A stretch of DNA of 22,504 nucleotides from 2-02-FULL-66-14 sp964651335 (GTDB lineage Bacteria; Pseudomonadota; Gammaproteobacteria; Burkholderiales; SG8-39). The stretch is taken from the NCBI GenBank assembly GCA_964651335.1, contig CAZYVT010000057.1:1-22504 (forward strand). The letters run 5' to 3'. The notes under the pieces were generated by a model, which searched no databases, was not told where the DNA came from, and was given only the letters and a program-made list of their open reading frames with translations. Both the position numbers and the translations under genes were made by a program. Positions 6,865-14,619 of the stretch are shown here, piece after piece; within the stretch, counting starts at the first letter, position 1, and every line of letters begins with the position of its first letter.

Positions 6865-7955
6865 AGAATTTGAAGCTCGCAATCGGCGACATTCGCGTGC
6901 GCGCAGTCGCGGCGCCGATGAAACGGCCGCTGGCGACTTCCACCGGTGCCATCACCGTTGCGCCGCTGCTCCTGATCGACCTGCGGACCGATGCCGGCAT
7001 CACTGGCCGCTCCTATCTGTTCGGCGTCGGCCGGCACAACCTCGCCCCGATCGCCAAGCTCGTCGAGGCGATGGCGGAGATGCTGAAGGGCGACGCGATC
7101 GCGCCGTTCGAGATCGAGAGGAAGCTGCGCGCGAAATACACGCTGCTCGGGGTGCACAACATCGTGCTCTTCGCAATGTCGGGCATCGACATGGCTGCGT
7201 GGGACGCGCTTGGCCTGGCGCTCGGTCATTCGCTCGTCCGGCTCCTCGGTGGTACACCGCGGCCGGTGCGCGCGTATAACTCCAAGGGGCTTGGCATCAT
7301 GCCCCTGAAGCCGCTCGTGAAGGAGGCCGTGGAACTGGTCGAGGAGGGCTTCCATGCAGTAAAGCTGCGCCTGGGCCGGCCGCGCGCCGAAGACGATCTC
7401 GCAGCGCTTCGGGCCGTGAAGAAGGCAATCGGCCCCGAGGTGACGCTGATGGCGGATTTCAACCAGGCGCTCAGCGTAGCAGAAGCAGTAAAGCGCGGCC
7501 GCATGATCGACGCCGAAGGCGGTGTGTTCTGGATCGAAGAGCCGGTACGCGCGGATGACTTCTCCGGTTGCGCCAGGGTCGCGCGCGAAGTGGCGACGCC
7601 GATCCAGATCGGCGAGAATTTCATGGGCCCGGAGCAGATGGCGCAGGCGATCGCGGCCGGCGCATGCGACTACGTAATGCCGGACGCGCAACGCATTGGC
7701 GGCGTCACTGGATGGATGCGTGCCGCCGCGCTCGCGCAAGGCGCGGGCCTGGAGATGTCGAGTCACCTCTTTCCCGAGGCAAGCGCACATCTTCTCGCGG
7801 TGACGCCGACCTGTCATTGGCTGGAGTACGTGGATTGGGCCGACCCTGTGCTCGACCAGCCCCTCAAGCTACAGGATGGATGCGTGCTGATCCCTGAGCG
7901 TCCCGGCCTCGGTATGAGGTGGAACGAGAAGGCGGTGAAGCGCTACCTGATCTGA
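6861..7955 (+). CDS. Mandelate racemase-like enolase-superfamily enzyme with Lys-to-Arg change at the second catalytic lysine
   Basis: A 364-aa member of the mandelate racemase subgroup. The metal-binding and catalytic residues are in order: KxR at Lys168/Arg170 (VKLRLG), Asp199 and Asn201 (ADFNQ), Glu226 (WIEEP), Glu252 (IGENF), the Asp275-His302 dyad (MPDAQRIGGVTGW; SSHLFPE) and Glu322 (HWLEYVDW). These match Pseudomonas putida mandelate racemase D195, E221, E247, D270, H297 and E317. The base equivalent to K166 is Arg170, so classical two-base racemisation is doubtful; dehydration, epimerisation or a weak racemase are alternatives. The start is GTG 6861, overlapping the hydrolase stop by four bases, and gives VKNLKLAIGDIRVRAV. 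A CoA ligase follows after 4 bp. Confidence 0.9.
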   Translation: MKNLKLAIGDIRVRAVAAPMKRPLATSTGAITVAPLLLIDLRTDAGITGRSYLFGVGRHNLAPIAKLVEAMAEMLKGDAIAPFEIERKLRAKYTLLGVHNIVLFAMSGIDMAAWDALGLALGHSLVRLLGGTPRPVRAYNSKGLGIMPLKPLVKEAVELVEEGFHAVKLRLGRPRAEDDLAALRAVKKAIGPEVTLMADFNQALSVAEAVKRGRMIDAEGGVFWIEEPVRADDFSGCARVAREVATPIQIGENFMGPEQMAQAIAAGACDYVMPDAQRIGGVTGWMRAAALAQGAGLEMSSHLFPEASAHLLAVTPTCHWLEYVDWADPVLDQPLKLQDGCVLIPERPGLGMRWNEKAVKRYLI

Positions 7956-7959
7956 GGTC

Positions 7960-9630
7960 ATGTTCACCCGTCACTACCCGTTCTGGCCGGCCGGGGAGCC
8001 GAAAACGCTCAGCGTGCCGAAGACGAGCGTCTACTACAACCTCGAAGTGAGCGCACGTCGCTATCCGGATCACTGCGCGATCGACTATTACGGCAGCCGG
8101 ATGACCTACGCCGTGCTCAAGCAGGAGGCGGACGCGCTCGCCGGATTCCTGCAGCGCCGCTGCGGCGTGGCGAATGGCGATCGGGTTCTCCTCTATACGC
8201 AGAACAGCCCGCAGTTCGTGATCGGCTTCTACGCGATCCTGCGCGCGGACGCGGTCGTGGTGCCGGTGAATCCGATGAACAGGAGCGAGGAGCTGCGGCA
8301 TTACGTCGAGGACGCGGACGCCGCGGTGATCCTTTCGACGCAGGAACAGTGGCCGCACATCGCGCCGCTCCTGGGTACAGACGGTCTCAAGCACGTCGTC
8401 CTGGGCGCCTACTCCGACTACCTGAGCGCGCGAACGGACCTTCCGGTGCCCGATTTTGTGCGTGCGCCGCGGGAAACGCCCGCGCATCCCGCGGTGACCG
8501 CATGGCGCGCGGCGATCGACGCGAACGAGACGCCCGGAGAGCACACCGCAGGCTCTTCGGATCTCGCCGTGATGCCCTATACATCCGGCACGACCGGCAA
8601 GCCCAAGGGCTGCATGCACACGCATTCGAACATGCTCTCCACCACGACGGCATATCTGCACTGGCGGGACACCACCAGCGAAGCGGTGGTACTCGCAGTG
8701 CTCCCGATGTTTCACGTCACCGGCATGCAGGGCGGTATGAACGCCCCGATTCAGGCGGGCGCGGGGATGGCGATCCTTTCGCGCTGGGACCGCAATTGCG
8801 CGGCGATGCAGATCGAGCGCACGAAAGTGACGAGCTTCACCGGGATCACCACCATGATGGTCGACTTTCTCGCCAACCCGGATCTCGGCCGCTATGACCT
8901 GTCCTCGCTCGTCATGCTCGGCGGCGGGGGCGCGGCGATGCCCGAGGCGCTGGCGCAAAAACTCGCCGACACGTTCGGGCTCGAATTCATCGAAGGCTAC
9001 GGACTCACCGAGACGATGGCCCCGACGCACATCAATCCGCCGGAGAGGCCGAAGAAGCAATGCGCCGGTATTCCGATCTTCAACACCGACGCGCGTGTGC
9101 TCGATCGGGAGACGCATCGCGAGTGCGGGCCGAAGGAGGTGGGCGAGATCGTGGTCGAGGGCCCGCAGGTCTTCCGGGGCTACTGGAAGCAGCCCGCGGC
9201 GAGCGAGGAAGCGTTCCTCGAGCACAACGGCAAGCGTTTTTTCCGCACTGGCGATCTCGGCTACTACGACGAGGAGGGATATTTCTTCATCACCGACCGG
9301 CTGAAGCGCATGATCAACGCTTCGGGCTTCAAGGTCTGGCCGGCGGAGGTGGAGGCGATGCTCTACGCGCACCCGGACATCCAGGAGGCCTGCGTCATCG
9401 GCACGCGCGATCCCTACCGGGGGGAAACGGTCAAGGCGGTCGTGGTGCTGAAGCCGGAGGCACGCGGCAGAGTGAAGCCGGAGGACATCACCGAATGGGC
9501 GCGGGAGAAAATGGCTGCTTTCAAAGTGCCGCGCGTGGTGGAGTTCGCAGATCTCCTGCCGAAGACCGCGACCGGCAAGATCTTCTGGCGAAAACTCCAG
9601 GAAGACGAGAATGCGAGGACCGCACCATGA
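7960..9630 (+). CDS. AMP-forming acyl-CoA ligase (long/medium-chain FadD-like)
   Basis: A 556-aa adenylate-forming enzyme that activates a carboxylic acid with ATP and CoA. Motifs are in order: the P-loop YTSGTTGKPKG at 207-217, the YGLTET core, RTGDLGYYDEEGYF, the hinge and GFKVWPAEVE, and the C-terminal catalytic lysine in PKTATGKIFWRKL. The long linker before the P-loop (~190-205) is unremarkable. The start is ATG 7960, with TGAGGT immediately upstream overlapping the stop of the racemase-like gene (4-bp gap). Its own stop overlaps the copper chaperone start (ATGA 9627-9630). Substrate class is unclear; the context suggests an acid made by the hydrolase or racemase-like enzyme. Confidence 0.92.
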   Translation: MFTRHYPFWPAGEPKTLSVPKTSVYYNLEVSARRYPDHCAIDYYGSRMTYAVLKQEADALAGFLQRRCGVANGDRVLLYTQNSPQFVIGFYAILRADAVVVPVNPMNRSEELRHYVEDADAAVILSTQEQWPHIAPLLGTDGLKHVVLGAYSDYLSARTDLPVPDFVRAPRETPAHPAVTAWRAAIDANETPGEHTAGSSDLAVMPYTSGTTGKPKGCMHTHSNMLSTTTAYLHWRDTTSEAVVLAVLPMFHVTGMQGGMNAPIQAGAGMAILSRWDRNCAAMQIERTKVTSFTGITTMMVDFLANPDLGRYDLSSLVMLGGGGAAMPEALAQKLADTFGLEFIEGYGLTETMAPTHINPPERPKKQCAGIPIFNTDARVLDRETHRECGPKEVGEIVVEGPQVFRGYWKQPAASEEAFLEHNGKRFFRTGDLGYYDEEGYFFITDRLKRMINASGFKVWPAEVEAMLYAHPDIQEACVIGTRDPYRGETVKAVVVLKPEARGRVKPEDITEWAREKMAAFKVPRVVEFADLLPKTATGKIFWRKLQEDENARTAP

Positions 9631-10070
9631 GAACGCTGCTTCTGTGTTCGCTCCTTGCAGCATCGGCGGTGCAGGCACAGGTGGAGATCGACCAGCCCTG
9701 GGCGCGGGCAACCGCCCCTGCTGCAGTGGTCGCCGGCGGTTACATGACCATTCGCAACAAGTCGGGCGCGCCCGACCGGCTCGTGGGAGCTTCCTCGCCG
9801 GCCGCAGCGCGCGTGGAATTGCACGTGCACATCAAGGACGGCAACGTGATGAAGATGCGTCAGGTATCCGGCTACGACGTGCCGGCGAATGGATCGTTCG
9901 AGCTCAAGCCCGGCGGCGCGCACCTGATGTTCCTGCAGATCGCGCGACCGTTCAAGGAAGGCGACAAGGTGCCGGTGAAGCTGCGCTTCGAGAACGCGGG
10001 CGAGGTGAGCGCGGAGTTTCACGTCGGCCGGCTGGGCGACTCTGCGCCGCCGGGGCAGCACAAGCATTAA
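9627..10070 (+). CDS. Periplasmic copper chaperone PCuA(C) family protein
   Basis: A 147-aa exported protein. The signal peptide MRTLLLCSLLAASAVQA is probably cut near residue 17. The copper site follows the family pattern H-X10-M-X21-H-X-M exactly: His66, Met77, His99 and Met101. The C-terminal GQHKH tail may add copper ligands. Family members deliver Cu(I) to the CuA/CuB sites of cytochrome oxidases or store copper. It starts at ATG 9627 within the end of the CoA ligase gene (ATGA overlap), with GAGGA seven bases upstream inside that gene. This is an odd partner for a catabolic operon; the usual neighbour, a SCO/Cox assembly gene, is not in the window. Confidence 0.93.
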   Translation: MRTLLLCSLLAASAVQAQVEIDQPWARATAPAAVVAGGYMTIRNKSGAPDRLVGASSPAAARVELHVHIKDGNVMKMRQVSGYDVPANGSFELKPGGAHLMFLQIARPFKEGDKVPVKLRFENAGEVSAEFHVGRLGDSAPPGQHKH

Positions 10071-10108
10071 CCGGATATCAACGCCGTTTCCTTTACTTCG
10101 GCCCCGCT

Positions 10109-11131
10109 TCATCCCGCTGCCGGATTGAGGAGCATGCGGCCGACGTACCAGGCCGCGCCGGCGATGAATGCCGAACAGGGGATTGTCAGGATCCAGGCCC
10201 AGACGATGTTGCCCGCCACGCCCCAGCGCACCGCAGATACATTGTGTGCCGCGCCCACCCCGACAATCGATCCGGCAATGGTGTGCGTGGTGGATACCGG
10301 AACGCCCAGCGAGGTCGCCAGAAACAGTGCGATCGATCCGGACAGCTCGGCGCAGAAACCGCCGTAAGGCCGTATCTTGGTGATTCTTTGGCCCATCGTC
10401 TTGACAATGCGCCAGCCGCCGAAGAGCGTCCCGAGGCCGATGGTCAGATAGCAGGCGATTACCACCCACGCGGGCGGCAGGTCGTTGGCGCCCAGCAGGC
10501 CCGCGGCAATCAGCAGCATCCAGATGATTCCCACGGTCTTTTGCGCATCGTTGCCGCCGTGCCCGAGGCTATAGAGCGACGAGGAAACGAGCTGCAGGCG
10601 CCGGAACAGCCGATCGACGCGGCTCGGCGTCGAGCGCCTGAACAGCCATGAGATCGCGAGCATCAGCAGCGAACCCAGCACGAACCCGAGCAGCGGCGAG
10701 ATGAAGATGAACGCCACGACCTTCATGATGCCGCCCGGAATCAGCGACCAGACCCCTGCCTTGGCGACGCTTGCGCCGACGATGCCGCCGATCAGCGCAT
10801 GCGAGGACGACGACGGAATTCCGTACCACCAGGTGATGATGTTCCAGCCGATCGCGCCGACCAGCGCCCCGAACACGACATAATGGTCCACGATTCCTGC
10901 GTCCACGATCCCTTTGCCGACGGTGGAGGCGACCTTGAGCTGAAAGATGAACAGCGCGACGAAATTGAAGAGCGCGGCGAGCGCCACCGCCTGATGCGGC
11001 TTGAGCACACCGGTCGAGACCACCGTTGCGATCGAGTTGGCCGCGTCGTGAAAGCCGTTCATGAAGTCGAACGCGAGCGCCACCAGCACCAGCGTCACGA
11101 CCACCCACAGCGCAATGGATACCGTTTCCAT
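10109..11131 (-). CDS. PiT-family inorganic phosphate transporter
   Basis: A 340-aa inner-membrane permease of the PiT family (phosphate or metal-phosphate/H+ symport). It has roughly ten hydrophobic segments and the two homologous signature repeats: FMNGFHDAANSIATVVSTG near the N-terminus and GHGGNDAQKTVGIIW in the second half. The length matches the short PiT proteins that pair with DUF47 rather than the ~500-aa E. coli PitA. It lies six bases after the DUF47 gene, clearly the same transcript. A ribosome site is not obvious, so coupling with the upstream gene is likely. It converges on the copper chaperone gene with a 38-bp gap holding no clear terminator. Confidence 0.94.
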   Translation of the reverse strand: METVSIALWVVVTLVLVALAFDFMNGFHDAANSIATVVSTGVLKPHQAVALAALFNFVALFIFQLKVASTVGKGIVDAGIVDHYVVFGALVGAIGWNIITWWYGIPSSSSHALIGGIVGASVAKAGVWSLIPGGIMKVVAFIFISPLLGFVLGSLLMLAISWLFRRSTPSRVDRLFRRLQLVSSSLYSLGHGGNDAQKTVGIIWMLLIAAGLLGANDLPPAWVVIACYLTIGLGTLFGGWRIVKTMGQRITKIRPYGGFCAELSGSIALFLATSLGVPVSTTHTIAGSIVGVGAAHNVSAVRWGVAGNIVWAWILTIPCSAFIAGAAWYVGRMLLNPAAG

Positions 11132-11137
11132 CGCGGC

Positions 11138-11764
11138 TCAGGAGTTTTCCAGCACGATGCCTTCGATGATGTTGGCGACGTCCTCGCAGCGGTCGGTGAT
11201 CGTCTCGAGCAGCTCGTAGATCGAGCGCAGCTTGATCAGTTGCTTCACGTCAGGCTCGTCGCGGAACAGCTTCGACATCGCGGCGCGCATGACGCGGTCG
11301 GCGTCGGACTCCAGCCGGTCGATCTCCTCGCAGGTCTTGAGGATCGCGTCGGTCTGCTTGAGGTTGGTCAGCAGCGACACCGCGGTCTTGACCCGCTCGC
11401 AGCACATCTGGCAGATCTCGGCGAGCTGCTTGGCCTCCGGCGTGACGCGCTGCAGGTCGTAGAGGACGACCGATTCGGCGACGTCCTGCATCAGGTCCAG
11501 GATGTCGTCCATGCTCGTGATCAGGCCGTGGATCTGCTCGCGGTCGAACGGCGTGATGAACGTCTTGTGCAGCAGCGTGATCGTCTCGTGGGTAATCTTG
11601 TCGGCGGCGCGTTCGGCATCGTCGATGCGCTGAGCGTGCGCTTCCAGCGCTTTGAAGTCGGTGATCATCGCTTCGAGCTCGCGCGCGCCCTCGACGATGC
11701 GGTCGGCGTGGGCGTTGAACAGATCGAAAAAATGTCCCTCGCGGGGCATCAGGCGGCCGAACAT
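11138..11764 (-). CDS. DUF47 PhoU-like phosphate transport accessory protein
   Basis: A 208-aa all-helical protein of the DUF47/TIGR00153 family, distantly related to PhoU. It starts MFGRLMPREGHFFDLFNAHA, the family's typical opening, and has the central DREQIHGLITSMDDILDLMQD with acidic residues thought to bind metal. The members modulate the neighbouring PiT permease. The start at 11764 is preceded by GGGAG. It is six bases upstream of the PiT gene and 15 bases downstream of the CaiB-type gene, so all three may share a transcript, although a CoA racemase has no evident link to phosphate uptake. Confidence 0.93.
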   Translation of the reverse strand: MFGRLMPREGHFFDLFNAHADRIVEGARELEAMITDFKALEAHAQRIDDAERAADKITHETITLLHKTFITPFDREQIHGLITSMDDILDLMQDVAESVVLYDLQRVTPEAKQLAEICQMCCERVKTAVSLLTNLKQTDAILKTCEEIDRLESDADRVMRAAMSKLFRDEPDVKQLIKLRSIYELLETITDRCEDVANIIEGIVLENS

Positions 11765-11779
11765 CTCAGTCTCCCGGGT

Positions 11780-12928
11780 TCAGGATGTGAAGCCTAGCCC
11801 AAGCTCGGCGAATTTGCGAAGTTCCCCGGCGGAGAATCCCCAGTCCACAAGCGCCGCGCGGCCGTGCTCGCCGCGCTCCGGGGGGGGGTGGCGAACGCCG
11901 CCGGGAGTGCGCGAGTAGCGCGGCGCCGGCGCCGGCTGCTCGACCCCTGCGATCGTCACGAAGTTCTTCCTGGCGACGTTGTGCAGGTCATGCTTTGCTT
12001 CGCTAAAGGTCAGAACCGGCGCGAAACAGGCGTCGGAGCCTTCGAATGCGGCGCACCACTCTTCGCGCCTCCTGGACTTGAAGACCTCCGTAAAACGCGC
12101 ACGCAGCTCCGGCCAGCGCTCCATCTCGTACTGCCCCGGCAACGCCTCGCCGGAGAGCCCGAGCCGCTCGAGCAGCTCTTCATAGAACTTTGTCTCAATG
12201 GCGCCAACCGCGACGTGCTTGCCGTCGCTGGTTTCGTACACGTCGTACCACGGCGCACCGGTGTCGAGGATGTTCGCGCCGCGCTCCTCGCGCCAGCGCT
12301 TCGCCGCAAGCATCCCCGAAAACATGGTCGCAAGCAGCGAGGCGCCTTCGACCATCGCCGCGTCCACCACCTGGCCCTGCCCGGAACGCTGCGCCTCCAC
12401 CAGCGCGCAGGCAATGCCGAAGCCAAGCAGCATGCCGCCGCCGCCGAAGTCACCGACCAGATTGAGCGGTGGCACCGGCGCTTCGCCCTTGCGGCCAAAG
12501 GCGGCGAGCACTCCGGCGAGCGCGATGTAGTTGATATCATGACCGGCGCGCGGCGCGAGCGGCCCGTCCTGGCCCCATCCGGTCATGCGGCCATACACAA
12601 GCCGCGGGTTCTTCGCCAGCGCGGCATCCGGCCCGAGGCCCAGCCGCTCCATCACACTGGGGCGAAAGCCCTCGATCAGCGCATCCGCGCGCCCGATCAG
12701 TTCCAGCGCGGCGTGCGCGCCCTCCTTTGACTTGAGGTCGAGCGTCACCGAGCGCTTGCCGCGCATCATCACGTCATTCCAGCGCTCCCGCTTCAGGCCC
12801 AGGTCGCTCGCCGCGGGGCGATCGATCAGCAGCACATCGGCACCCATGTCGGCGAGCAGCATTCCGGCGAATGGCCCCGGGCCGATCGCCTCGAACTCGA
12901 GCACCTTGATTCCCGCGAGCGGTCCCAT
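11780..12928 (-). CDS. Alpha-methylacyl-CoA racemase-type CaiB/BaiF CoA transferase family protein
   Basis: A 382-aa class III CoA-transferase fold protein. The active-site residues of M. tuberculosis alpha-methylacyl-CoA racemase (H126, D156, E241) are present as His130 (GHDINY), Asp160 (VGDFGGGG) and Glu245 (GAIETKFY), all with the same +4 offset. This points to racemisation of 2-methyl-branched acyl-CoA, needed for beta-oxidation of isoprenoid or sterol side chains, rather than CoA transfer. The C-terminal part is complete (ERGEHGRAALVDWGFS). A run of nine G/C at 11880-11888 lies in frame near residue 348. The start at 12928 has GAGGAG eleven bases upstream, and the gene diverges from the phosphatase-fold gene at 12971. 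Confidence 0.9.
   Translation of the reverse strand: MGPLAGIKVLEFEAIGPGPFAGMLLADMGADVLLIDRPAASDLGLKRERWNDVMMRGKRSVTLDLKSKEGAHAALELIGRADALIEGFRPSVMERLGLGPDAALAKNPRLVYGRMTGWGQDGPLAPRAGHDINYIALAGVLAAFGRKGEAPVPPLNLVGDFGGGGMLLGFGIACALVEAQRSGQGQVVDAAMVEGASLLATMFSGMLAAKRWREERGANILDTGAPWYDVYETSDGKHVAVGAIETKFYEELLERLGLSGEALPGQYEMERWPELRARFTEVFKSRRREEWCAAFEGSDACFAPVLTFSEAKHDLHNVARKNFVTIAGVEQPAPAPRYSRTPGGVRHPPPERGEHGRAALVDWGFSAGELRKFAELGLGFTS
11880..11888. repeat. Homopolymer tract of nine G (C on the coding strand)
   Basis: The nine-base tract lies inside the racemase-like gene and encodes the proline run in RHPPPERG. The reading frame is intact on both sides. It is the longest homopolymer I noticed and a likely slippage or sequencing-error site. 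Confidence 0.85.
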
Positions 12929-12970
12929 TTACTGTTTCGCTCCTCGATAAGTGCGCTATGGTAGCAAGCG

Positions 12971-13642
12971 ATGGCTGAACTCTATCTCGTGCGGCACGCG
13001 CAGGCCGCGTTCGGCACCGAAGATTACGACCGGCTGACCGAGCTTGGCCATCGCCAGGCGCGATGGCTGGGCGAATATCTCGCGGATCGGGCGATGGCGT
13101 TCGACCGCGTGCTGACCGGAAATTTGCGCCGGCATCGCGAGACGCTGCATGGCATCGCAGAGACCTGCCCGGGCATGCCTGCGGCCGAGGTCGAAGCGGG
13201 TCTGGACGAGTACCGCGCCGAGATGCTCGTCGCCGCGTACGCCGGTGGGATGGGCGTCGCCTACTCGCCCGGGCATTCCGACCGCCGCGGACACTTTCGG
13301 TTGCTGCGCGAGGTGCTCTACGCCTGGGCGGACGGCACGCTCATCGCCGAGGACCATCTCCCATTCGGCGAGTTCGTCGCGCGAGCGCGAGCGGCGCTCG
13401 AGCTCGCCCGGCGGCCCGGCGCATCGCGCGTACTGGTGGTGAGTTCTGGCGGCCCGATCTCGGTGCTGCTCGGCACCGTGCTCGGGCTCGCGCCGCGAAT
13501 GATGATTGATCTCAACCTGCAGGCGCGCAACACCGGCTTCAGCGAGTTGCGCTTCAACGAGCGCGCGACCCACTGCGTGAGCTTCAACAACGTGCCCCAC
13601 TTGGAGCATGCGGGGCGCGCCGGGGCGATTACCTATTCCTGA
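12971..13642 (+). CDS. Histidine phosphatase-superfamily protein lacking the second catalytic His
   Basis: A 223-aa protein of the phosphoglycerate-mutase-like superfamily. The N-terminal phosphate-accepting motif is LVRHAQAAFG with His9, followed by LTELGHRQARWLGEYL, as in the family. At the position where most members have a second catalytic histidine (V-S/T-H-G-G) this protein reads VVSSGGP, with Ser159 in place of His. Activity may be reduced or altered; the change may be a subfamily trait. ATG 12971 gives the typical MAELYLVRHAQ start. A TATGGT box lies eight bases before the ATG (12957-12962) and there is no clear ribosome site, so a very short leader is possible. It diverges from the racemase-like gene and converges on the IclR gene. 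Confidence 0.85.
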   Translation: MAELYLVRHAQAAFGTEDYDRLTELGHRQARWLGEYLADRAMAFDRVLTGNLRRHRETLHGIAETCPGMPAAEVEAGLDEYRAEMLVAAYAGGMGVAYSPGHSDRRGHFRLLREVLYAWADGTLIAEDHLPFGEFVARARAALELARRPGASRVLVVSSGGPISVLLGTVLGLAPRMMIDLNLQARNTGFSELRFNERATHCVSFNNVPHLEHAGRAGAITYS

Positions 13643-13687
13643 ATGACTTGTGGAAGGCGGGCTTCCTCGACGCGCGCCTCGGCCATC

Positions 13688-14515
13688 TCAGTGCAGCCCG
13701 AGCGCCGCCTCGATATTGCGCACCATCGCCACAAGGCGCGGTCCGATGTCCTCCTCGATCTGGCCTTTCTTCAGCATGAATGCCGGGACGCCGCAATTGA
13801 ACGAAACGAGCTCGCCGTCCACCATGCGCCGCATCGGTACCCCGACCGCATGCACCTCGCGGCGCAGCTCGCCGAGCGACACGCAGAACCCGCGTCCGCG
13901 GATGTCCTCGAGCGCCTTGTCGATCTGCGCCTTGTACTTGCGCAGCATTTCGGGTTCCTTGACTTTCATCTGGTTGAGCAGTGCTTCGCGCTCCGCCGGC
14001 ATGCATGCGGCGAGGTAGGCGCGGCCGATGGCGGCCTGCGCGATCGGCACCGAGGTGCCGATGTCGGGCAGCGTGGTCAAGCCGTTGCCGCTGCGGCACG
14101 ATTCGACGTACACCATGTTCAGCCGGTCGCGGATGCCCATCGACACCGAGCCGGTGCAGTAATCGGCCAGCTCCTTGATGTACGGGCGCGCGATCTGGCG
14201 CACGCTCATCGAGGCGAGGAGCGGATAGCCGATGGACAGCACTGCCGAGCCGAGCTGGTATTTTCCGAGCCGCATGTTGTGGCGGAGGTAGCCCAGCTTG
14301 GTGAGCGTATAGGTGAGCCGCGAAACCGTGGGTTTGGGCAGGCCGGTGCGAACCGAGATCTCCTTGTTGCCGAGCATCGGCTCCAGCGGCGTGAAACAGC
14401 GCAGCACCTCGAGCCCGCGCGCGAGCGTAGTCGCAAACTGGCGGTCGCCTTCGTGTTCGTAGCTGTAGGCGGGTTCCAGCTGAGAAACGGAAGCAGTGGG
14501 CTCGGACGCACCCAT
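13688..14515 (-). CDS. IclR-family transcriptional regulator
   Basis: A 275-aa regulator. Residues ~22-95 form the winged helix-turn-helix (FATTLARGLEVLRCF, NKEISVRTGLPKPTVSRLTY). The rest is the IclR effector-binding domain (SVSMGIRDRLNMVYVESCRS, AAIGRAYLAACMPAEREALL, GVPMRRMVDGELVSFNCGVP). Many relatives control aromatic or small-acid catabolism. The start at 14515 has AAGGAG nine bases upstream on the minus strand. It is divergent from the SDR/CoA-ligase/P450 operon across 124 bp holding a palindrome and a minus-strand TTGACA, so it most likely controls that operon and perhaps itself. The ligand is unknown. Confidence 0.94.
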   Translation of the reverse strand: MGASEPTASVSQLEPAYSYEHEGDRQFATTLARGLEVLRCFTPLEPMLGNKEISVRTGLPKPTVSRLTYTLTKLGYLRHNMRLGKYQLGSAVLSIGYPLLASMSVRQIARPYIKELADYCTGSVSMGIRDRLNMVYVESCRSGNGLTTLPDIGTSVPIAQAAIGRAYLAACMPAEREALLNQMKVKEPEMLRKYKAQIDKALEDIRGRGFCVSLGELRREVHAVGVPMRRMVDGELVSFNCGVPAFMLKKGQIEEDIGPRLVAMVRNIEAALGLH

Positions 14516-14574
14516 GGCGCGGATCTCCTTGGTTGGTATGGACAGGGGGTTGCAGCGAGAATGTTTCGCATTTC

Positions 14575-14604
14575 AATATTCCATCCGCCCCTCAGGCGTG
14601 TCAA
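14575..14604 (-). promoter_or_regulatory. Candidate promoter of the iclR-type gene
   Basis: On the minus strand a perfect -35 TTGACA (14604-14599) is followed by an 18-bp spacer and AATATT (14580-14575, four of six matches to TATAAT). This predicts transcription starting near 14568, about 53 bases before the IclR ATG. Confidence 0.5.
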
Positions 14605-14619
14605 CTTAGTCGTATTCAA

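Noticed and set aside
6861..7955. Calling the enolase-superfamily gene a true mandelate racemase (mdlA)
   Set aside because: The second catalytic lysine is arginine, and none of the other mandelate pathway genes is present.
13652..13666. Hairpin GGAAG-GCGGG-CTTCC between the phosphatase and IclR genes
   Set aside because: The stem is only five pairs and no T-tract follows on either strand, so it is not a credible terminator.
13629..14576. Long minus-strand frame overlapping the IclR gene
   Set aside because: Its protein is low-complexity Arg/Ala/Pro; the overlapping frame encodes a full IclR regulator.
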